Assembly: GCF_023898315.1 (NCBI RefSeq)
Contig: NC_064615.1
Span: 735,985,450 to 736,049,449 of the forward strand
DNA: 64,000 bases
Direction: 5' to 3'
Origin: Schistocerca nitens
Taxonomy: Eukaryota; Arthropoda; Insecta; Orthoptera; Acrididae
Below the pieces are notes generated by a model. That model was not told the DNA's origin. It did no database searches and saw nothing but the letters and a program-made list of their open reading frames with translations. Of this stretch, positions 45,046 to 55,539 are shown in pieces. Position numbers and translations under genes: made by a program. Each line of letters starts with the position of its first letter. Positions within the stretch are counted from its first letter, which is position 1.

Positions 45046-48006
45046 TTGGATCACCAATCACAGCTGTCAATTATAAATTTTCACCAATCACCAGAAATTT
45101 TATCTCCACCAAGTTGTATCTCAGTCCTAGGTAATTGCATTGATGAATTAAAGTCACCCAACCCAGTTGACATAATCTGCCTCTCTGAACACCATGTGAC
45201 CACTGGTATAGGAACTAGGCCTAAGCACAATGAGAAACTCAGACAGGAGAGTACTGCAAATGTTAGAATAAGGAAAGGTTCTCATAAAAGTATAATTAAA
45301 AATAATGTAAGTATATTTCATCAAAATATTAAGAGTTTAAAGAATAAAATAGATGAGCTTCTGGTTTGTTTAGAAGATTTAGAAGCTGAGGATGAAATAG
45401 ATATACTATGCCTGTCTGAGCATCACATTGTTACTGATATGGAAAAGGTAAATGTAAGTGGATATAAGCTCTCTGCACATGTAATGAGAGAAAATATGGA
45501 GAAAGGAAGAGTTGCCATATATGTCAAAAGTTATCATTGTGCAAAAAGTATAGAAACAAAAAAGTTTTGTGTAGAGAAACATATAGAAGCATGTGCCTAT
45601 GAGCTTAAATTAAAGAAAGGCACATTTATAATTGTAACTGTATATAGGTCCCCATCAGGAAATTTTCATCTATTTCTGAAAAATTTGGACTCCTTGTTGT
45701 GCTATCTGTCAGACAGGGGGAAGCATATTATTATTTGTGGGGACTTCAATTTAGATTCTCTGAAAGAGGGTAATAGGAAAAATGACCTTGAAGTATTACT
45801 CGGTTCTTTCAATTTGACACCCGTTATTGATTTTTCCTACTCGGGTGGTAAAGGATAGCAGCTCACTGATAGATAACTTCTTTATATACCAAGATAAGTT
45901 TAACCAGATAAATGCTCAGCCTGTTGAGAATAGTCTTTCTGATCATGGTGCACAGCTAGTTACAATATATGACATAGCTCCATTCAGCAATACTAAACAG
46001 TCCTCCAAAGTAGTACGTTCAGTCAACGATTTAACAATTGCAAATTTCAGGGAAAGCCTACAGCAGTTAGACTGGGATGAGGTGTACCGTGAACCTGATG
46101 CCAATTTAAAATATAATTTATTTCATGACATTTTTGTAAATGCATTTGAAAACTGCTTCCCCAAGAAAATAGTTAAATATACTCGTAAGAAATCTTGTAA
46201 CAAACCATGGCTTACTAAGGGTATAAAAATACCTTGTAACCAGAAAAGGGAAATGTATCTGACAGCAAGAAAGAGTAGTGACCCAAAAACTATCAAACAT
46301 TATAAAAACTACTGTGTTATATTAAGAAAAGTTATTAAAAAATCCAGGAGTATGTGTATCATCTCTGAAATCAGCAACTCTGATAATAAAATTAAAACGG
46401 TTTGGAATATTATTAAAAGAGAAACAGGTCAACCAAGAGCAGAGGAAGACAGTATTGCCATAAAATTGAATGAAAACTTTATGAACAAAAAGTCAGAAGT
46501 TGAAAATATTTTTAATAATCATTTTCTAAATGTTGTGGATATAGTAGGATCCAGGTGTTCATTAGAAGATGCTAGGCTGTTAATGGAAGAGGCCATACCT
46601 ATGCAATTTGATACAATTGAAATCTCACCCACTTCTCCCTCTGAAATTAGGAAATTAATAAACTTGCTTAAAAGCAAAAACTCACATGGAATTGATGGCA
46701 TTTCCAGCAAAATATTAAAAGCTTGTTCTCAACAGATAAGTAAGATTCTCAGCCACCTGTGTAATAGCTCTCTGGAACAGGGCATTTTCCCTGATAGACT
46801 GAAATATGCTATTTTTATACCTTTGCATAAAAAGGGGGAGAGATCTGATGTCAACAATTACCGTCCAATCTCCCTTCTAACAGCTTTATCCAAAATTTTT
46901 GAGAAAGTAATGTATTCAAGAGTAGCTTCACATATCTGTAAAAATGAAGTACTAACAAAATGTCAGTTTGGTTTCCAGAAAGGTTTTTCAACAGAAAATG
47001 CCATATATGCTTTCACCAATCAAATTTTGAATGATCTGAATAACCGAACACCACCCATTGGGATTTTTTGTGATCTCTCAAAGGCTTTTGATTGTGTAAA
47101 TCATGAAATTTTGCTAGACAAGCTCAAGTATTGTGGCATGAGTGGGATAGTGCACAAATGGTTTAATTCGTACCTAACTGGAAGAGTGCAGAAAGTTGAA
47201 ATATGTAGTTCTCATAACATGCAAAGATCAGCACATTCCTCAACATGGAGAACTATCGAGAATGGGGTTCAACAAGGGTCAGTCTTGGGTCCTTTGTTGT
47301 TCTTAATATATATTAATGACTTGCCATTCTATATTCATGAAGAGGCAAAATTAGTTCTCTTTGCTGATGATACAAGTATAGTAATCACACCTGACAAATA
47401 AGAATTAACTGATGAAATTGTCAATACTGTCTTTCAGAAAATTACTAAGTGGTTCCTTGTAAATGGACTCTCACTGAATTTTGATAAGACACAGTACATA
47501 CAGTTCCGTACAGTGAATGGTATGACACCATTAATAAATATAGACCTTAATCAGAAGCATATAGCTAAGGTAGAATATTCAAAATTTTTAGGTGTGTCCA
47601 TTGATGAGAGATTAAATTGGAAGAAACACATTGATGATCTGCTGAAACGTTTGAGTTCAGCTACTTCTGCAATAAGGGTCATTGCAAATTTTGGTGATAA
47701 ACATCTTAGTAAATTAGCTTACTACGCCTATTTTCACTCATTGCTTTCATATGGCATCATATTTTGGGGTAATTCATCACTGATGAATAAAGTATTTATT
47801 GCACAAAAGCGTGTAATCAGAATAATAGCTGGAGTCCACCCAAGATCATCCTGCAGACATTTATTTAAGGATCTAGGGATATTCACAGTAGCTTCTCAGT
47901 ATATATACTCTCTTATGAAATTTGTTATTAACAACCAAACCCAATTCAAAAGTAATAGCAGTGTGCATAACTACAATACTAGGAGAAAGGATGATCTTCA
48001 CTATTC
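45046..48006 (+). pseudogene. LINE ORF2: endonuclease and reverse transcriptase
   Basis: Endonuclease motifs: FHQNIKSLKNKID (45316), LCLSEHHIVTD (45409), TVYRSPSGNF (45640), IICGDFNLDS (45730), SDHGAQLV (45940). RT motifs: KYAIFIPLHKKGERSDVNNY (46800-46860), RPISLLTALSKIFEK, QFGFQKGFSTENA, IFCDLSKAFDCVNHE (47065), NGVQQGSVLGPLLFLIYIND (47260-47320), LFADDTSIVI (47358). The C-terminal region runs on to NYNTRRKDDLHYS at the Penelope junction. Only two lesions were seen: one frameshift near 45840-45858 and one in-frame stop at 47399-47401. This is a fairly young copy. Confidence 0.9.
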
Positions 48007-48050
48007 AATAATTACTATTAAAAACAGTCTTGATCACGATTTATTTAACA

Positions 48051-48092
48051 AGGTGACCAGTTTCGACCACTACTGTGGTCATCTTCAGACCT
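48051..48092 (-). ncRNA. hammerhead-like ribozyme motif, left Penelope copy
   Basis: Minus strand: stem I AGGT/ACCA-type, CTGAAGA box, stem II GACCAC-AGTA-GTGGTC, box GAAA, then CTGG in place of the CCGG palindrome of the right copy. It is probably weakened by that change. Confidence 0.5.
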
Positions 48093-48438
48093 ATAAGTTG
48101 TATACAAAGCTCTAATTAGAGGGCTACATACATTAAACAAAATACATAAAGTTATAAATCTATAAAACGTTGAATTACCATTGAGTAGGAACCTCTTTCT
48201 GTTGGAGAATCACTACTGGAGAAACTAGTGCACGTCTTTCTATATATAATGGAGGCTCCACCCACTTCTGACTGCATGATGTCATTATTAACCAATGAGT
48301 TATAAGTCGAATTACAATTTAAAATTTCTTAGTTAAAAGAACATTGTCGAGAATTAGAAATAAATACACACTAAACTTAGCTTATTAAACAGCTATTGTC
48401 AATTAAGAAGCGTTAAAAATATTTAAATATGTAGGAAA

Positions 48439-48711
48439 ATGAACTTCGGTTTGGCAGTACATGGGTTGCCATCTCAAAGCCTGTCAGTGAACCATTTGGA
48501 ACCACTGGTTGCTATGGTGAAGTTAGACGCCGTTGCAAAGATGAAGCAGCAGGCTTATTTCACTGAAGTTGTTGTAAAGTCGATAGTCGAACTAGTGGTT
48601 GCCATGGTGAGGACAAACGCCAGTGCAAAGATGTGGCAGCAGGCTTCTTTCCAACGAAGTTGTTGCGAAGTAGAATGGCAAAGACTGTGGCGTCAGACGA
48701 TGTATTATTGA
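48439..48711 (+). repeat. Penelope 3' region, repeated inverted at 51515-51787
   Basis: A 90-codon open frame appears in both arms of the pair (plus here, minus at 51515-51787), antisense to each element. It includes two imperfect copies of a TGGTGAKGWYARACGCC-like block. I take it as part of the element's 3' sequence and not as a gene. Confidence 0.6.
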
Positions 48712-49160
48712 GCAGCAACTTGTCTTTATTGAAACGAAAAGAGTAAGCTACAATAATCTGTAGCTGACATGTATACTACATGCTGTCCAAATACGATATG
48801 AAGTAGTTGTCCGTATATATGACATATTATCTATGAAGTTGATATGTAGATTACATGTGCTTTTTTAAGGCATTGCTATTCCTCAAGTTATATGCCAGTC
48901 AAATAAGCAAATAACAATGAAAGAATTTAAAATTATAAAAATATGAGCCAGTGTCAAAAATAAAACGATGTGAATTAGCAATATGCAGTCTAAAAGCATA
49001 AAAGCAAAAATTCTAAAACAGATAGTAAATCATAAAATAATGTTTGGTAAAAGACAATTACAATGTAAAGATAAAATATTTGCTAAAAGTCTTTGTAATT
49101 AAAAAATATATATATAATTTTTTTTAACCTTTTAAAACAAAGGACAGAAGAGTAAACATT

Positions 49161-50817
49161 CTAAATCAGATCATCGAAAAGCTCAAAGAAATGTTTGTCT
49201 TTGAACTGAAGTTGTTCGTTTAAAACAGATAATGGATTACTTTTGTGAAGTGAAAAAATTTCAATTTCTTCTAAGGTATTTAGCAGTGGTCCTTTTGGCA
49301 CAGTATGTAATATTTTCAAATTGCTAGAAATGCAACCCTCAGAATGATTGTATCCATCAAGATGTTGACCAAATATTGATTTGATACGTGCAGTACCAGT
49401 AGTATGTTCTTTGAAACGTGTTAAAAAGTTACGGCCAGTTTGGCCAATATACTGTTTCTCACAGTCATTACATATTATTTTATAAACGCCTGACTTTTGG
49501 TATCTATTTGAGTCTCCAATTGTGTGTTTCAGTTTCATCTGTAGGGGGTTAGTAGTTTTAAATGCTATTGTCACACTTGTGTTCCTAAATAATTTATTTA
49601 TTTTATCTGAGATAGGTCCCATGTATGTCATTTGTGTAAATCTCTTCTTGGAATTTATAACAGCATCATTTTTTTCTTGCAATTTTTGATATAACAGATC
49701 AACCTGAAGGGAATTATAATTGTTAGCAACTGCTATCTGTTTTAATGTATCAATTTCCTTTTGGATTGTATCATATTGGAGAGGTAATTTCAGTATCCTA
49801 TGTATCATAGTTTTAAAAAATGCCATTTTGTATCTTAGTGGATGGCATGATGTAGCATTTATTATTACGTCGGTTGATGTGGGTTTTCTATAAATAGAAA
49901 TATTATGTTTTCCATTCTGATTTGTAATTGTGAGGTCAAGGAAATTAATACTATTGTTACTTCGTGTTCTGCTGTAAATACAAGTTTTGGATGTAAATTA
50001 TTTAAGTTGTTAGCGAAAGCGTCAATTTCTTCCTTAGAGCCATTATATAACAGCAGTGTGTCATCAACATATCTTTTGTAGTATATAATTTTATTTGTTA
50101 TTTCTGGATTATTTTTGAAAAATTGGATTTCAACGTAGTTGACGAAGATATCTGCTATAGTGCTAGCCAGGGAATTCCCCATTGCAAGTCCATCTTCCTG
50201 TATGTATATTTTATTATTAAATGAAAAATAATTAAAATCTAGAGTATTCTTAACAGTTCGATGAATTCCACTATTTCTTTGGGGCTCATGATTTTGTGAT
50301 GCGTTAAGTTATCATTAATGATAGAGATAGTCTCTTGAATAGGTATATTCGTGTAAAGATTTGTGATGTCCAACGATGTGAACCTTGCGTTTTTTGGAAT
50401 ATCCACATCATAAATTAACTTAGTTAATTCAAAACTGTTTTTAATACTATAATTTTCTTCATAAACATAGAAGGATTTTAAGATTTGATTGAGCTTTTTG
50501 TTCAGTTTATAAGAGGGACTGTTGGTATTGTTAACAATTGGACGAACTGGTAAATTTGGTTTGTGTAATTTGATTTGCGATCTCAACTTAGGTAAAGTGG
50601 GGTTCATAACTCTAAGTGTTATTTTATCTTTAGGTGAAAGTAAAGAGTCACTATCATCAATCAGCTTTTTAATTTTTGTTTGAAATCTTGAAGTCGGGTC
50701 TTTATTAACCTCAGTTATTCCATTAGCGTTAAAAAATTGTAAAGTTTTAGAAACATAATCATCTTCGCTAACAATGACTAGAGTATTCCCTTTATCTGCC
50801 TTGATTGCAATAGCCAA
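49161..50817 (-). pseudogene. Penelope-like polyprotein: reverse transcriptase + GIY-YIG endonuclease
   Basis: The order on the minus strand is: ADKGNTLVIVSEDDY (50795), LHKPNLPVRPIVNNTNSPSY (50560), FTSLDITNLYTNIPI (50380), MGNSLASTIADIFV (50182), YYKRYVDDTLLLY (50095, catalytic YVDD). The endonuclease follows: GVYKIICNDCEKQYIGQTGR (49490-49435), the GIY-YIG signature of Penelope proteins. The C-terminus ends at 49161. The frame is broken into three pieces and the N-terminus is missing, so it is defective. Such elements prime reverse transcription at nicks made by the endonuclease. Confidence 0.9.
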
Positions 50818-52265
50818 ACTGGCCGTAACTTTTTAACACGTATCAAATCAATATTTGGTCAACATCTTGATGGATACAATCATTCTGAGGGTTGCATTTC
50901 TAGCAATTTGAAAATATTACATACTGTGCCGAAAGGACCACTGCTAAATACCTTAGAAGAAATTGAAATTTTTTCACTTCACAAAAGTAATCCATTATCT
51001 GTTTTAAACGAACAACTTCAGTTCAAAGACAAACATTTCTTTGAGCTTTTCGATGATCTGATTTAGAATGTTTACTCTTCTGTCCTTTGTTTTAAAAGGT
51101 TAAAAAAAATTATATATATTTTTTTAATTACAAAGACTTTTAGCAAATATTTTATCTTTACATTGTAATTGTCTTTTACCAAACATTAATGTATGATTTA
51201 CTATCTGTTTTAGAATTTTTGCTTTTATGCTTTTAGACTGCATATTGCTAATTCACATCGTTTTATTTTTGACACTGGCTCATATTTTTATAATTTTAAA
51301 TACTTTCATTTTTATTTGCTTATATGACTGGCATATAACTTGAGGAATAGCAATGCCTTAAAAAAGCACATGTAATCTACATATCAACTTCATAGATAAT
51401 ATGTCACATATACGGACAACTACTTCATATCGTATTTGGACAGCATGTAGTATACATGTCAGCTACAGATTATTGTAGCTTACTCTTTTCGTTTCAATAA
51501 AGACAAGTTGCTGCTCAATAATACATCATCTGACGCCACAGTCTTTGCCATTCTACTTCGCAACAACTTCGTTGGAAAGAAGCCTGCTGCCACATCTTTG
51601 CACTGGCGTTTGTCCTCACCATGGCAACCACTAGTTCGACTATCGACTTTACAACAACTTCAGTGAAATAAGCCTGCTGCTTCATCTTTGCAACGGCGTC
51701 TAACTTCACCATAGCAACCAGTGGTTCCCAATGGTTCACTGACAGGCCTTGAGAGGGCAACCCATGTACTGCCAAACCGAAGTTCATTTTCCTACATATT
51801 TAAATATTTTTAACGCTTCTTAATTGACAATAGCTGTTTAATAAGCTAAGTTTAGTGTGTATTTATTTCTAATTCTTGACAATGTTCTTTTAACTAAGAA
51901 ATTTTAAATTGTAATTCGACTTATAACTCATTGGTTAATAATGACATCATGCAGTCAGAAGTGGGTGGAGCCTCCATTATATATAGTAAGACGTGCACTA
52001 GTTTCTCCAGTAGTGATTCTCCAACAAAAAGAGGTTCCTACTCAATGGTAATTCAACGTTTTATAGATTTATAACTTTATGTATTTTGTTTAATGTATGT
52101 AGCCCTCTAATTAGAGCTTTGTATACAACTTATAGGTCTGAAGATGACCACAGTAGTGGTCGAAACCGGTCACCTTGTTAAATAAATCGTGATCAAGACT
52201 GTTTTTAATAGTAATTATTTATAAGACATTGATCACTGCTGTTTCTGTAATGTATTCAAAAGTAA
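50814..52265 (+). mobile_element. Penelope-like element, right copy of a head-to-head pair
   Basis: Severely 5'-truncated. It begins inside the endonuclease domain (GRNFLTR...IKSIFGQHLDGYNH, from about 50820, with eight residues missing relative to the left copy) and runs through the stop near 51063. Its 3' region is nearly identical to the inverse of 48007-49470. It ends beyond the hammerhead-like motif with CTGTTTTTAATAGTAATTATT (about 52200-52220) and about 45 bp more before the duplicated target. Confidence 0.85.
52134..52175 (+). ncRNA. hammerhead-like ribozyme motif, right Penelope copy
   Basis: Stem I AGGT (52134-52137) pairs with ACCT (52172-52175). CTGAAGA box 52138-52144. Stem II GACCAC/GTGGTC (6 bp, loop AGTA). 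GAAA 52162-52165. ACCGGT palindrome 52165-52170, then cleavage-position C at 52171. All core boxes fit CTGANGA...GAAA...TH, with one extra base before stem II. The palindromic stem III suggests pairing between two copies. Penelope elements are known to carry hammerheads in their terminal repeats. Confidence 0.6.
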
Positions 52266-52275
52266 TTCACTATTC

Positions 52276-52456
52276 CAGATTAAATCTAACTTTGGCACAG
52301 AAAGGGGTGAATTATACTGCCACTAAAGTCTTTGGTCACTTACCAAATAGTATCAAAAGTCTGACAGATAACCAACAAGTATTTAAGAAGAAATTAAAAG
52401 AATTTCTGAATGACAACTCCTTCTACTCCATAGAGAAATTTATAGATATAAATTAA
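52276..52456 (+). pseudogene. LINE ORF2 C-terminal tail after the Penelope insertion
   Basis: RLNLTLAQKGVNYTATKVFG through NSFYSIEKFIDIN and a stop directly continues KDDLHYS at 48006 once the nested pair and its duplicated TTCACTATTC are set aside. The frame is clean over 60 codons. Confidence 0.88.
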
Positions 52457-52483
52457 GAAAGAAAAAAAAAAACAAAAAAATAT

Positions 52484-52516
52484 TAAAAAATAAATAAATA
52501 AATAAATAAATAAAAA
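52484..52516 (+). repeat. (AAAT)n tract in LINE 3' region
   Basis: AAATAAATAAAT repeat following the ORF2 stop of the CR1-like LINE. Confidence 0.9.
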
Positions 52517-52677
52517 ACACAAAAATAAAAAAGTTGTTATATTAACTTAAGTATGTTGTTAAATTAACTTAATTATGTCATGTATTGGAAAATTTGACTC
52601 GTTCCACATCATTATGAAATATCGTATTCATGATCCATGGAACTAGTATTAATCTAATCTAATCTAATCATGATATT

Positions 52678-54079
52678 TAAGTTTTCTCCATTTTCACTGA
52701 GAAGATTGAATTGAAGCAACTACTTTACATAGGATTGTTTAAATATCTCCCCCTCTATCTTTCATTTACTTATATTTAAAGTCACAAGTAATATTTTGGT
52801 GGTGGTGATGATGATGATTATGATGATGATGTAAAAGGCTTCAACCAAATTCAAAAAGTAGAATTCATGTCACCCATAAAGTAACATGAATAACCATTTC
52901 ATAATTAAATTGAAGTGAGAGAGCATTGCTTGGATGTTACATACAGACAGCACCAAATCAACCAGGGCAGCAAAACTTCTGTACTTAAATGACCAGAAGT
53001 TAGACAGGTATGTCATTTGTGCAGGAAATCAGAGGTTAATTACATTGTCCTAAAACAATCTTCACAGAGGTAGTTTTCCCATGAACAGAAACACAAACGG
53101 AGGGGCTATGTCAAATGGGAATCCCTGTACTTGTCTGCCATTTGATATCTTGATACATCAAAAATGTTGTAAAATAGTCCTTGTAGTTTCTTAATACTTC
53201 AAGTTAAGAACTATTTATTTTAATAACATATGAAAGCAGGTAATGAAGAGCAGACTAATGATTAGTTTCCTATGTTAGACTTGTTATGAATTTATTCATC
53301 TTCAAAAGTGAATATGCCTAATGTGATTTGTGATATGGAAGCATATGTCTAATGGGGAGCAGAGTCTGGTCAGCTGTTAGTGTGGTGCACTTTTAACTAC
53401 AGCTCACTTTCTGATAGCCTTGGAGATAGTATATGTGTATGAACACTCTGCTGAAAATGTTCTAGTACCCATTTTTTCAAAATACTAACATTTTTCAAAC
53501 ACTGCTCTGAGTGTCAGAAATAGCATAGTGACAGGTTATTATTTCACATTAGTTATATAAAACGTGTCATGTAGGAAGTGGCTATTGACTGTGTGTGAAA
53601 GTACAATTTCTGTTTGTGTTGGTTTTAAACGTGATGGAGGGCCATCTTTCTTGAGTCAAAATTTTGTTTCAGCATAATGAGTAAATGATTCCAGTGCAGG
53701 GTTTTATGTTTGGGAGAATTGCTGATGTTTTGTCTTTACTGTACAATCACGCAGATGGCTGAGACAACTGTGTGTTCAAAGTACTTGGGCCTGGTTTTTT
53801 GTACAGCTTTATAATGCTCAGGCAAGCAAATGTTTATTTTAAAATCTTTGTTTAAAGTCCCATGTGGCAGTTCAATTTTTGTTATATACTATTTTACAGT
53901 TCTATACATTTTCTAAATTTAAAGTGCTTGTGGTAGCTTTCTTAGATTCTGTAAATGGTTAACAAATGGATGGTTTCTTTCTGCAGTGAATACCTGTTTT
54001 AAGCTAAATATAACAATTAACTGATGTATCTTTAATGGATCCCAAGGAAAGAAGTCGTCTGTCTTCTGTTTTTGTTTTG
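52678..54079. other. spacer with short GATGAT repeat
   Basis: GGTGATGATGATGATT simple sequence at 52800-52830; otherwise nothing recognised. It precedes the 5' UTR of the next LINE. Confidence 0.5.
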
Positions 54080-54471
54080 AACGGCCAGTGTCGGTTGGTC
54101 ACAGCCAGTGTGCTCCCTGCCGCCATTGGATAAGCAGCTGCCAGCAGCAAGTCATATACTCCTAGCGCACTTATTTGTTACATAGTTTAATTCTTAATTT
54201 CTTTGCATGTTTTTGGTACTTGCATTGTTAATTCATAAATTTCAGGCGTATTATAGTATTTGAGAGTTGCAGCATCGCATTTTAGTACCTGAATAGTGTA
54301 ATATCGCATAGTCTCCTTCCGCCGCCGAGCAGTGTGTCAGCAGTGCACAAGTAGCAGCATTACTGCATTTAATAGGCAATCTTGTATTTTAATAACCATT
54401 TAAATTTCGTGTCGAATTGTTTGTGCTCTCTGTAGATCAGTTCAGACGTTCTTTGCACAACAGTTTTTAGC

Positions 54472-55446
54472 ATGGATAGGGACTGCAACCGCTGTGTTCG
54501 GATGCGAGCTGAGGTGGCATCCCTTCGCTAACAGCTGCAGGTAGTGTTGGCTTCGGTCACACAGCTTCAGGCTATTGCCAATGGGCATCACTATGGGGGT
54601 CTGGATGGGGGTTTGTCGGGGACGGCCAGCTCGTCCCACACATCTCCCGATAGGATTACAGCTGTGGCTGCACGGGATACTGCCCACATTGAGGCTGACC
54701 CCTCACCCGTGGTAGAGTGGGAGGTCGTCTCGAGGTGTGGCAGGGGGTGAAAGACATTCCGGAGGGCTGAACGGAAGGCCTCTCCAGTTTGTCTGACGAA
54801 CCGGTTTCAGGCTCTGTCTCAGGCTGATACTGATCTTCGGCCGGACATGGCTGCTTGTCCTGTTCCAGAGGTTGCCCCTCAGTCTGCAAGATCTGGGCAG
54901 TCACTTACTGGTAGTTGGGAGCTCCAACGTCAGGTGCATAATGGGGCCCCTTAGGGATATGGCAGCAAGAGAGGGGAAGAAAACCAATGTGCACTCCGTG
55001 TGCATACTGGGGGGAGTCATTCCAGATGTGGAAAGGGTCCTTCCGGATGCCATGAAGGGTACAGGGTACACCCATCTGCAGGTGGTCGCTCATGTTGGCA
55101 CCAGCGATGTGTGTCGCTATTGATCAGAGGAAATCCTCTCTGCTTCCGGCGGCTATCTGATTTGGTGAAGACTGCCAGTCTCGCTAGCGGGATGAAAGCA
55201 GAGCTCACCATCTGCAGCATCATCGACAGGACTGACTGTGGACCTTTGGTACAGAGCCGAGTGGAGGGTCTGAATCAGAGGCTGAGACGGTTCTGCGACC
55301 GTGTGGGCTGCAGATTCCTCGACTTGCGCCATACGGTGGTGGGGTTTCAGGTTCCGCTGGATAGGTCAGGAGTCCACTACACGCAGCAGGTGGCTACACG
55401 GGTAGCAGGGGTTGTGTGGCATGGACTGGGTGGTTTGTTAGGTTAG
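54472..55446 (+). pseudogene. LINE ORF1, SGNH-esterase-like
   Basis: It starts MDRDCNRCVRMRAEVASLR and soon meets a stop, then continues in three frames. SGNH blocks are visible: LLVVGSSNVRCIMGPLRDM (54908, block I), QVVAHVGTSDVCRY (55081, the GTND-type block III), LRHTVVGFQ and LDRSGVHYTQQVATRVAGV (55356, block V with Asp/His). CR1-group ORF1 proteins are known to carry such an esterase domain. It is frameshifted and non-functional. Confidence 0.75.
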
Positions 55447-55539
55447 ATGGCCTCGGGCAAGTACAGTAAGGGCAACAGCCTCAAAGGGTGTGGGGCAAAG
55501 TCAGGACATGCGGGGACCAAGCAGCAATCGGTATTGTAA

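Larger units (their letters stand above)
48007..50813 (-). mobile_element. Penelope-like element, left copy of a head-to-head pair
   Basis: Encodes RT then GIY-YIG endonuclease on the minus strand (50817-49161). About 1.1 kb of 3' sequence follows, with a hammerhead-like motif near the outer end (48051-48092). It is truncated at its 5' side where it meets the inverted right copy. The outer end is marked by TTCACTATTC at 47997-48006, duplicated at 52266-52275. Confidence 0.88.
44740..52664 (+). mobile_element. CR1-like LINE, 5'-truncated, split by a Penelope pair
   Basis: It begins inside ORF1: the end of an SGNH-esterase-like domain is visible (YTRHGLYLNRKGKGKLAG, 44808-44862). ORF2 endonuclease and RT follow. 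The 3' UTR contains GACTCGTTCCACATCATTA and ends in (TAATC)n at 52650-52664. The target duplication TAATCATGATATT lies at 44727-44739 and 52665-52677. The Penelope-like pair (48007-52265) interrupts the last part of ORF2. An esterase ORF1 and short tandem repeats at the 3' end are typical of CR1-group LINEs. Confidence 0.88.

Noticed and set aside
48439-48711. 90-aa frame present twice (also 51515-51787 on the other strand)
   Set aside because: Both copies belong to the inverted Penelope 3' regions and read antisense to the element; duplication alone explains the conservation.
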